Assembly (NCBI RefSeq): GCF_002744735.1
Contig: NZ_KZ319339.1
Location: forward strand, 1,550,001 to 1,614,000
Length of the DNA stretch: 64,000 bases
Direction: 5' to 3'
DNA from: Marinobacter guineae
Lineage (GTDB): Bacteria > Pseudomonadota > Gammaproteobacteria > Pseudomonadales > Oleiphilaceae
The position numbers and the translations under genes are program-made. Under the pieces are notes generated by a model, which saw only the letters and a program-made list of their open reading frames with translations, was not told the DNA's origin and did no database searches. The stretch's first letter is position 1. The number at the start of each line of letters is the position of its first letter. Below are positions 57,270 to 64,000 of this stretch, one piece after another.

Positions 57270-58081
57270 ACGCAGTACGTTCCCTGCTGGCGCTTGTCCT
57301 CTCGTTTGCAGCCACCCTGGCGGCAGCCGAGCCAGCAAAACAGGCGCTGCCTCCGACCATTGCCATCATTATTGATGACATGGGACACAGCCTTCACGAG
57401 GGCAAGCGCCTGGCCAACCTTGATCAGCCGCTGACCCTTGCCTTCCTGCCCTACCGCAGGCACACCAATACCCTTGCCAGGCTTGCCTACCGGCAAAACA
57501 AGGAAATCATGCTGCACGCCCCGATGGCCAACACGCGAAACTTCGGGCTTGGCCCCGGCGGGCTGACACCGGATATGGACGAGCAGAGCATGGCAACGAC
57601 ACTCCGGCGGGCCCTCCAGTCAATTCCTCACGTACAGGGTGTGAATAATCATATGGGCAGCCTGCTGACCCAGCAGCTCCAGCCCATGGACTGGGTAATG
57701 AAGGAGCTGTTTCGCTATCCGGTCTATTTTGTGGACAGCCGCACCATAGCTTCATCAGTTGCCGGTGACGTGGCTGCCGCTTACAGGATTCCCACCATGA
57801 CCCGGGACGTGTTTCTCGACCACGAACAAACCGAGGAGTATGTTGACCGCCAGTTCAAACTGCTCATTGAGCGCGCGCGGGAAAACGGCAGCGCCGTCGG
57901 GATTGGCCATCCACATAAAGTCACGGTGGACTATCTGGAGAAGCACCTTCCAAAACTGGACGCACAGGGCATTGCCATCGCTACCGTGAGCGGCCTGTGG
58001 GCCATGCGCAACAGCAACCGGGAGATGTTTGCAGAGGGTGAAAAGCAGACCATTCGGCCTGCTTTTGCGAAGAAAGATTAA
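57266..58081 (+). CDS. YibQ-like divergent polysaccharide deacetylase family protein
   Basis: A 271-aa protein with a signal peptide ([15 protein letters not shown]) and a divergent polysaccharide deacetylase fold: [46 protein letters not shown] and [15 protein letters not shown]. Several acids and histidines of the metal site are kept, but the substrate is not known. GTG start behind AAGGAAG. Its TAA and the hisF TAA share four bases (TTAA) on opposite strands. Confidence 0.85.
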   Translation: MNAVRSLLALVLSFAATLAAAEPAKQALPPTIAIIIDDMGHSLHEGKRLANLDQPLTLAFLPYRRHTNTLARLAYRQNKEIMLHAPMANTRNFGLGPGGLTPDMDEQSMATTLRRALQSIPHVQGVNNHMGSLLTQQLQPMDWVMKELFRYPVYFVDSRTIASSVAGDVAAAYRIPTMTRDVFLDHEQTEEYVDRQFKLLIERARENGSAVGIGHPHKVTVDYLEKHLPKLDAQGIAIATVSGLWAMRNSNREMFAEGEKQTIRPAFAKKD

Positions 58082-58851
58082 TCCCTGATTTCAATGCCCT
58101 GAGCTTTCAAAAAAGCCTTGGCCTCAGGAATAGTGTGCTGGCCAAAATGAAAAATCGAAGCCGCCAGCACCGCATCGGCACCACCCTGGGTCACTCCATC
58201 CGCCAGATGCTGCAGCTCGCCGACACCGCCCGAGGCGATCACCGGCACAATCACCGCATCGCTGATGGCCCTGGTCAGGCCCAGATCGAATCCGACCTTG
58301 GTACCATCCCGATCCATGCTGGTCAGCAGCAGTTCCCCGGCGCCCATCTCCACCATTTTACGGGCCCACTCAACGGCGTCCAACCCGGTCGGCTTACGGC
58401 CACCGTGGGTGAAAATCTCCCAGCGCGGCTCCTCGCTTTCCTCACTGACCCGCTTTGCATCAATGGCCACTACGATGCACTGACTGCCAAAACGCTCCGC
58501 CGCTTCCCGCACAAACTCCGGGTTAAATACCGCTGCGGTGTTGATCGAGACCTTATCTGCACCAGCATTTAAAAGCTTCCGGATATCGTCCACCGTACGC
58601 ACGCCGCCGCCCACGGTGAGCGGGATAAACACTTCCGCTGCCATCCGTTCGACAGTTTCGTAGGTGGTATCACGGCTCTCGTGGCTGGCCGTTATATCGA
58701 GAAAGGTGATTTCATCTGCGCCTTGCTCGTTGTAGCGGCGGGCCACTTCCACCGGATCGCCAGCATCGCGGATATCCACGAAGTTAACGCCTTTTACAAC
58801 GCGGCCTTTGTCGACGTCCAGACAGGGAATAATGCGTTTCGCCAGAGCCAT
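58078..58851 (-). CDS. hisF: HisF, imidazole glycerol phosphate synthase cyclase
   Basis: A 257-aa TIM barrel. [19 protein letters not shown] contains the first catalytic Asp and VVAIDAKRV the second; GGVRTVDD and [11 protein letters not shown] bind phosphate. With HisH it forms the glutamine-dependent enzyme making IGP and AICAR. It is last in the hisB-hisH-hisA-hisF order. Confidence 0.96.
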   Translation of the reverse strand: MALAKRIIPCLDVDKGRVVKGVNFVDIRDAGDPVEVARRYNEQGADEITFLDITASHESRDTTYETVERMAAEVFIPLTVGGGVRTVDDIRKLLNAGADKVSINTAAVFNPEFVREAAERFGSQCIVVAIDAKRVSEESEEPRWEIFTHGGRKPTGLDAVEWARKMVEMGAGELLLTSMDRDGTKVGFDLGLTRAISDAVIVPVIASGGVGELQHLADGVTQGGADAVLAASIFHFGQHTIPEAKAFLKAQGIEIRD

Positions 58852-58859
58852 AATTCGTC

Positions 58860-59597
58860 TTACCCCTTCAGGCTGTCACAGAAGGCCTGGGCTTCAGCGA
58901 CATCCAGTGTGCCTTCGTAGATGGCACGGCCGGTGATGGCGCCCAGGATACCCTTGTCTGCCACGGTGGCGAGGCGTTTGAGGTCGTCCATATTGGTGAC
59001 TCCGCCGGACGCGATAACGGGAATTCCACCCTCTTCCGCCAGTGCCGCTGTGGCTTCCACGTTGACACCCTGCATCATGCCATCGCGGCTGATGTCTGTG
59101 TAGACAATGGCGTCCACGCCGTCATTCGCAAACCGCTTCGCCAGGTCGGTGGCCATAACTTCCGAGACTTCCGCCCAGCCATCGGTGGCTACGCGGCCGT
59201 CTTTGGCGTCCAGGCCAACGATGATGTGGCCCGGGAATTTCTTGCACATCTCGGTCACAAACTCAGGCTCTTTTACAGCCTTGGTGCCGATGATGACCCA
59301 CTGCACGCCGGCCTTCAGATAGGCTTCGATGGTTTCCGCCGAGCGGATGCCACCGCCGATCTGAATTGGCAGATCCGGGTATTTACGGGCGATAGCCTGA
59401 ACGATTTCGCCGTTCACCGGCTCTCCTGCAAAGGCGCCATTCAAGTCAACCAGATGCAGGCGACGGGCGCCAGCTTCCACCCAGCGGGTGGCCATATCAA
59501 CCGGGTCGTCACCGAATACGGTGGAGTCGTCCATCCGGCCCTGGCGCAGGCGCACGCATTTGCCGTCTTTCAAATCAATGGCGGGGATTATCAGCAT
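58860..59597 (-). CDS. hisA: HisA, phosphoribosylformimino isomerase
   Basis: A 245-aa TIM barrel paralogous to His[19 protein letters not shown] at the start with its catalytic Asp, [12 protein letters not shown] with the second, and [11 protein letters not shown] chose ATG 59597 over a TTG at 59609. It overlaps hisH by 7 bp. Confidence 0.95.
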   Translation of the reverse strand: MLIIPAIDLKDGKCVRLRQGRMDDSTVFGDDPVDMATRWVEAGARRLHLVDLNGAFAGEPVNGEIVQAIARKYPDLPIQIGGGIRSAETIEAYLKAGVQWVIIGTKAVKEPEFVTEMCKKFPGHIIVGLDAKDGRVATDGWAEVSEVMATDLAKRFANDGVDAIVYTDISRDGMMQGVNVEATAALAEEGGIPVIASGGVTNMDDLKRLATVADKGILGAITGRAIYEGTLDVAEAQAFCDSLKG

Positions 59598-60232
59598 TTT
59601 CCGGTCCAATCAGTAAAATTCTTCAGTAACTGCAGCCCCGCCCGGGCACTTTTCTCCGGGTGGAACTGCACTGCAAATATGTTGTCTCTCGCTACGGCGG
59701 CGGCAAGGTCTACACCATAATGCGTGCGGCCGGCCATATCGGCATTACCCTCGGCCTCAGCGTAAAAGCTGTGCACGAAGTAGAAGCGGTCAGCATCAGG
59801 AATGTTGTGCCACAGAGGGTGATCAATGGTTTGATGCACCTGGTTCCAGCCCATGTGGGGTACTTTCAGGCGTTCACCGTTTTCGGTGAGGTGATCGCCA
59901 AAATAACGTACCTCTGAAGGGAACAGGCCAATGCAGTCAACGCCGCCGTTTTCCTCACTGCGGGACATAAGGGCCTGCATGCCCACGCAGATTCCAAGAA
60001 ACGGGCGATCCTGAGAGACCTCACGGACCAGATCCACCACCCCAAGGCGATGCATTTCTGCCATGCAGTCGCGAATGGCGCCAACGCCGGGGAGAATCAC
60101 ACGATCGGCTTCACGGATTTTGTCGGCGTTGTCGGTGACCAGCACGGTGGTGTCCGGGGCTACGTGCTCTACCGCTTTTTTGGCAGAGTGAAGGTTGCCC
60201 ATGCCGTAGTCGATTATGGCAACGGTTTTCAT
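59591..60232 (-). CDS. hisH: HisH, glutamine amidotransferase of IGP synthase
   Basis: A 213-aa class I amidotransferase. The nucleophile Cys is in [11 protein letters not shown]; the His and Glu are in [10 protein letters not shown]. It supplies ammonia to HisF. The start [16 protein letters not shown] is typical. A 58-bp gap separates it from hisB. Confidence 0.96.
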   Translation of the reverse strand: MKTVAIIDYGMGNLHSAKKAVEHVAPDTTVLVTDNADKIREADRVILPGVGAIRDCMAEMHRLGVVDLVREVSQDRPFLGICVGMQALMSRSEENGGVDCIGLFPSEVRYFGDHLTENGERLKVPHMGWNQVHQTIDHPLWHNIPDADRFYFVHSFYAEAEGNADMAGRTHYGVDLAAAVARDNIFAVQFHPEKSARAGLQLLKNFTDWTGKC

Positions 60233-60290
60233 GGTTGTTGCGGTGTCCTTGGGTGACCGGTTTCAGCGAGCCTTTTTTCAACGAGCCCGT

Positions 60291-60884
60291 TTACAATGAA
60301 CCTTTGGTGGACGGAGTAATACCCGCCATGCGCTCGTCCATTTCGATGGCCATACGCAGGGCGCGGCCAAAGGCCTTGAACACCGTTTCTATCTGGTGAT
60401 GGGTGTTCTTGCCCTTCAGATTGTCAATGTGCAGGGTCACCATGGAGTGGTTCACGAAACCGTGGAAGAACTCCTCGAACAGGTCCACATCGAAGCCACC
60501 TACCGCACCGCGGGTGTAAGGTACGTCCATCATCAGTCCGGGACGGCCGGACAGATCAATCACGACACGGGAAAGGGCTTCATCCAGCGGGACATAGGCG
60601 TGGCCATAGCGGCGGATGCCTTTTTTGTCACCCACGGCCTGCTTGAAAGCCTGGCCCAGGGTGATACCGATGTCTTCCACGGTGTGGTGATCATCAATGT
60701 GCAGGTCGCCCTTCGAAACGATGTTCAGATCCACCAGGCCGTGGCGAGCAATCTGGTCCATCATGTGCTCCAGAAAGGGCACGCCGGTGTCAAAGCTGGA
60801 TTTGCCGGTACCGTCGAGGTCGATCTCAACGGTGATCTGGGTTTCAAGGGTATTTCGTTCTACCCGAGCCTTACGTTCGGCCAT
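60291..60884 (-). CDS. hisB: HisB, imidazole glycerol phosphate dehydratase
   Basis: A 197-aa single-function dehydratase without the phosphatase domain of the enterobacterial HisB. Two metal sites are [12 protein letters not shown] with [16 protein letters not shown], and [18 protein letters not shown] with [23 protein letters not shown] is the start, with CGGAG just upstream; a longer frame to 60911 is unlikely. Confidence 0.95.
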   Translation of the reverse strand: MAERKARVERNTLETQITVEIDLDGTGKSSFDTGVPFLEHMMDQIARHGLVDLNIVSKGDLHIDDHHTVEDIGITLGQAFKQAVGDKKGIRRYGHAYVPLDEALSRVVIDLSGRPGLMMDVPYTRGAVGGFDVDLFEEFFHGFVNHSMVTLHIDNLKGKNTHHQIETVFKAFGRALRMAIEMDERMAGITPSTKGSL

Positions 60885-61000
60885 GGGGACTCCGTGACAA
60901 TTGAGCGGCATAACGCCGGAAAGAATCTATCCGGCGATTATACCTTTTATGTCCGCCTGAGTCCCACAACCGGTTTAATCGCTTCGATAGCAAAGCGCGG

Positions 61001-61462
61001 TTAAAACGCCTTCTTGAGGTTCTTCATGTAGGTATCCACGAGGCTGTTGAACTCGTGTTTGATCACAGGGCTGATTGCCAGTTTCAGCAGGCTGGGCAGC
61101 GGCAAGGTAAGTTCAGCGCTGGTCTGGAATTTCACCGCCGTGGCCGTTTCGCCCTTGGCCTTGATGGTCCAGGAGCCGCTCACAACCCCATTGCCCTCAC
61201 CTTTAACCGGCTCCCAGGTAACCTTGCCGGCGTCTTTATCCGAGTAATATTTGCAGGCATACACGGACTGGATCGCGTGTTTGTCCACTCCCACCTTTTC
61301 CATCTCCCAGCGGTAGGCGTTATCGCCAAGGTCTGTCAGTTTGTGGACCTTCGGAAAGTGGCTGGCAGAGCGTGGCACATCCGCCAGCAGATCAAACACT
61401 TCATCGTAGCTCCCCGGTATTTCAAGCTCCCGGTTCAGCTCAATCGAAACGGTTATAGCCAC
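61001..61462 (-). CDS. SRPBCC-family protein
   Basis: A 153-aa START/Bet v 1-like protein. LNRELEIPGSYDEVFDLLADV is the typical first strand and helix; the C-terminal helix is SPVIKHEFNSLVDTYMKNLKKAF. These proteins bind hydrophobic ligands or lipids. The start is GTG at 61462, set by AAGGAG seven bases upstream, rather than a longer frame to 61534. It is downstream of no obvious partner and its ligand is unknown. Confidence 0.8.
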   Translation of the reverse strand: MAITVSIELNRELEIPGSYDEVFDLLADVPRSASHFPKVHKLTDLGDNAYRWEMEKVGVDKHAIQSVYACKYYSDKDAGKVTWEPVKGEGNGVVSGSWTIKAKGETATAVKFQTSAELTLPLPSLLKLAISPVIKHEFNSLVDTYMKNLKKAF

Positions 61463-61656
61463 AGCCAACTCCTTTTTGTGTTTATAGGTGTAAATGTAGT
61501 CGGAAAATTGAGGACGTGTATTTTGGCCCAACACTAAGGCATTGTCATACTCCCGCGCTGTTAATTTGTTAACCCTGCGTTATCCTTTAGGCAATTAGCG
61601 TCAGGATTCGTCACGAAAGCCTGCAAGCTCCCAACATTAGGAAGGAAGCCTGAATT

Positions 61657-63819
61657 ATGAAAGCCGTCCGTTATGTGCTGATCGCCATCGTTGCGTTGGT
61701 CATACTTGCCGTGGCCGCCGTTGCCATCGCCATGGCCGTGATCGACCCCAACGACTACAAACCCCAGATTGAGCAGGCCGTTGAGAAGCAGTCCAACCTC
61801 GACCTGATTCTTGACGGTGACATCGGCTGGTCTTTCATTCCCCTCGGCCTGGAGCTGAACAATGTGGAAGCCAACCTGGAGGGCGACCGGCTGGTTGCCT
61901 TGGACAGACTGGTGGCACAGGTGGATTTCTGGTCGCTGATCGCCATGTCCCCGCAGGTGGACACCTTTGTGCTCGACGGTCTGGATGCCCGCCTGGTGGT
62001 TGATGAGCAGGGCGTGGGTAACTGGACGCGGGTCATGCCCCAGAAGACTGCGGATGAGGCAGCCGGGCAACCTCCTGGTGCGCAGGATGAGCAGCCGCAG
62101 GAAGACCCGGGAGCCGGTGGGGAGCCTCTCAACTTCAATGTGGAAAATGTTCAGATCAGCAACGCCCAGGTGAGCTACACCGACAAGGCCACTGGCCAGA
62201 CCGTGACTCTGGAGGACTTCACCGTCAATGCCAGCAACATCACCCTGGGCTCCGAGTTCCCGCTAGAGATCGGATTCCGGGTAGCCACCACCAAGCCGAC
62301 TCTTGAAGTTGATGGCAGTATCAGTGCCCGCCTCGCGGCCAATGAGGCGCTAAACGAATTCGCCGTATCCGGCCTGAAAGCCGTATTCGACATGACGGGC
62401 GAACCATTCGGGGGCAAAGAGGTCACGGCTGAGCTCGGCGGTTCTGCCAAGGCAAACCTCGAAACCGAAACCGCAACCCTGAGCGACTTCACTGCCAGCC
62501 TTGCCAACCTGTCTCTCAGTACCGCGCTGAGCATTGACGGATTTGGTGACAAGCCGACTCTGAGCGGTGAAGTAACGATCGCGGAGTTCTCCCTCAGGGA
62601 ACTGCTGGATAACCTCGGCCAGCCGGCCGTTGAAACCAGCGACCCGGAGGTACTGAAAGCACTTGCCTTCTCCACCAAAATTGGCGGGCCGGCCGGCAAG
62701 GTGGAACTTTCCGACCTGACTTTCATGCTGGATGACACTACCTTCCAAGGCTCTGGCAGCTACACCCTCGCCGACACCGGCATCGTGTTCGATCTGCAGG
62801 GCGACCAGCTGAACGCAGACCGCTACCTCCCGCCTGAAGCAGAGGGTGAAGCAGAGCAGGCGCCAGCTGCAGAAGATACCGCAGGCGGCCCCGAAAGCGA
62901 TCTGCTGCCACTGGAAACGCTCCGAAGCCTGCTGCTGGACATTGATCTGGGGCTTGGCCAACTGGTCGTCAGCAACCTGACCATCAACGAGATTAAAGCC
63001 AGCACCACCGCGAAGAGTGGACTCCTGAAAGTGGATGAATTCAGCGGCAAGCTCTACGAAGGCAGCTTCGGCGCCAACGTCACCATCGATGCCCGGAGCG
63101 ACAACCCGAAGTGGACCATTGGTTCAGACGTTACCAGTGTGCAGACTCTGCCCCTGCTCGCCGATCTGGCTGAAGTGACCATGCTTGCCGGTGGCGCCAA
63201 CCTGAAAGTGAACGCCACCACCACTGGTAACCGCATCTCGGCCCTGCGCCGCAATGCCGATGGCCAGATCAGCTTCAACCTGGCGGAGGGCGAGTTCCGC
63301 CGGCTGAACCTGACCCGCATGGCCTGCCAGGGTATTGCCCTGGCCAACCAGGAAGAGCTGACCACAACAGACTGGGGCACCAGCACACCGTTCAATGACA
63401 TGCGCGGAACGCTCGACATCAATGGCAACACCCTGAATAACACTGACCTGCTGGCCTCACTGGCCGGCATGCGGCTCGAAGGCGAAGGCACCATCGACAT
63501 GCAGCAAAGCCTGCTGGATTACGAGGCTGGGCTTCGCGTCGTGGGCGAGATTCACCGGGATAACGCCTGCCGGGTGACCGAGTATGTGAAAAATGCGGTT
63601 ATACCGGTGGAGTGCCGTGGCAACTTCTCGGAAGACCCCGCCAGCCTGTGCTCCTTCGATGGTTCCCGCTTCCGGGATACCCTGCAGACCATAGCCAAAA
63701 ACGCCGCCAGGGCGAAAGTTGATGAAAAAGTAGACGAGGCAAAGGACAAAGCCGAGGAAAAGGTGAAAGAGAAGCTGCAGGACAAGGTTGGCGACAAACT
63801 CAAGGGCCTGTTCAACTGA
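61657..63819 (+). CDS. AsmA-family protein
   Basis: A 720-aa protein with one N-terminal membrane helix ([22 protein letters not shown]) followed by [17 protein letters not shown], the AsmA start, and long beta-rich repeats. Members are anchored in the inner membrane and span the periplasm; they are linked to phospholipid transfer to the outer membrane. The tail is a charged helix ([19 protein letters not shown]). It overlaps mutY by one base. Confidence 0.9.
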   Translation: MKAVRYVLIAIVALVILAVAAVAIAMAVIDPNDYKPQIEQAVEKQSNLDLILDGDIGWSFIPLGLELNNVEANLEGDRLVALDRLVAQVDFWSLIAMSPQVDTFVLDGLDARLVVDEQGVGNWTRVMPQKTADEAAGQPPGAQDEQPQEDPGAGGEPLNFNVENVQISNAQVSYTDKATGQTVTLEDFTVNASNITLGSEFPLEIGFRVATTKPTLEVDGSISARLAANEALNEFAVSGLKAVFDMTGEPFGGKEVTAELGGSAKANLETETATLSDFTASLANLSLSTALSIDGFGDKPTLSGEVTIAEFSLRELLDNLGQPAVETSDPEVLKALAFSTKIGGPAGKVELSDLTFMLDDTTFQGSGSYTLADTGIVFDLQGDQLNADRYLPPEAEGEAEQAPAAEDTAGGPESDLLPLETLRSLLLDIDLGLGQLVVSNLTINEIKASTTAKSGLLKVDEFSGKLYEGSFGANVTIDARSDNPKWTIGSDVTSVQTLPLLADLAEVTMLAGGANLKVNATTTGNRISALRRNADGQISFNLAEGEFRRLNLTRMACQGIALANQEELTTTDWGTSTPFNDMRGTLDINGNTLNNTDLLASLAGMRLEGEGTIDMQQSLLDYEAGLRVVGEIHRDNACRVTEYVKNAVIPVECRGNFSEDPASLCSFDGSRFRDTLQTIAKNAARAKVDEKVDEAKDKAEEKVKEKLQDKVGDKLKGLFN

Positions 63820-64000
63820 TGCCCGACCGCGTCGCCGGAAAACTGCTGCAATGGTACGACAGTCACGGCAGGCATGACCTGCCGTGGCACCACAACCGGA
63901 ATGCCTACCGGGTGTGGGTTTCGGAAATCATGTTGCAGCAAACCCAGGTAACCACCGTTATCCCCTACTTTGAAGCGTTTATGGAACGTTTCCCGGACGT
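63819..64000 (+). CDS. mutY: MutY, adenine DNA glycosylase, N-terminal part
   Basis: The first 60 residues of MutY, cut by the window edge. [28 protein letters not shown] contains the catalytic Glu in SEIMLQQTQ. MutY removes adenine opposite 8-oxoguanine. Starts in the stop of the AsmA gene (TGATG). Confidence 0.94.
   Translation, partial: MPDRVAGKLLQWYDSHGRHDLPWHHNRNAYRVWVSEIMLQQTQVTTVIPYFEAFMERFPD

Overview
This 64 kb window is chromosomal DNA of a denitrifying gammaproteobacterium. Gene order and protein sequences look most like Marinobacter; that assignment is a judgement from the sequence, not a database match. Coding density is high and no rRNA, tRNA, CRISPR array, insertion sequence or prophage was recognised.

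Region 1 (1-20.4 kb) handles nitrogen oxides. It opens inside a nitric oxide reductase operon (the end of an Fe-S protein, norD, norE, a norF-like gene). Next comes a leftward set (small membrane protein, nirQ, a periplasmic binding protein, nirF, nirC) transcribed divergently from nirS-nirD-nirL-nirG-nirH-nirJ-nirE-nirN. These encode cytochrome cd1 nitrite reductase and most of the heme d1 pathway: NirE makes precorrin-2, NirDLGH decarboxylate siroheme, NirJ, NirF and NirN finish the ring. A Crp/Fnr regulator, wrbA, a hemolysin III protein, a Yip1-like protein, nnrS and narK follow. FNR/Dnr-type boxes stand before narK (18644) and between usp and another narK (29807), with weaker ones before nirS and the regulator.

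Region 2 (20.6-27.5 kb) is a leftward type I restriction-modification operon inserted among the narK genes. hsdR carries an in-frame stop, hsdM and hsdS are intact, and two extra genes (DUF3800 and an uncharacterised 162-aa protein) are translationally packed behind hsdS. It is the clearest accessory island.

Region 3 (27.7-34 kb) has two more NarK-family transporters, a universal stress protein, a voltage-gated cation channel, SirB2 and a second NnrS. Region 4 (34.3-38 kb) has fabA-fabB, a stand-alone AraC-type DNA-binding domain and the U32 protein TrhP.

Region 5 (38.1-44.7 kb) is the suf iron-sulfur operon sufBCDS-sufA-sufT-sufE behind a promoter overlapped by a type 1 IscR site. Region 6 (44.7-64 kb) is core genome: flgP-flgT, a TraF-like outer-membrane protein, cca, a pteridine reductase, a thiolase, trmL, secB, a rhodanese-like protein, gpmI-envC-ctpA-yibQ, hisB-hisH-hisA-hisF, an SRPBCC protein, an AsmA protein and the start of mutY.

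The most unusual signal is non-coding. Four large hairpins (3045-3145, 14211-14326, 34009-34195, 37916-38026) share a related loop, but their 24-29 bp arms have unrelated sequences that are still perfectly or almost perfectly self-complementary. All lie just downstream of a rightward gene and in the same orientation.
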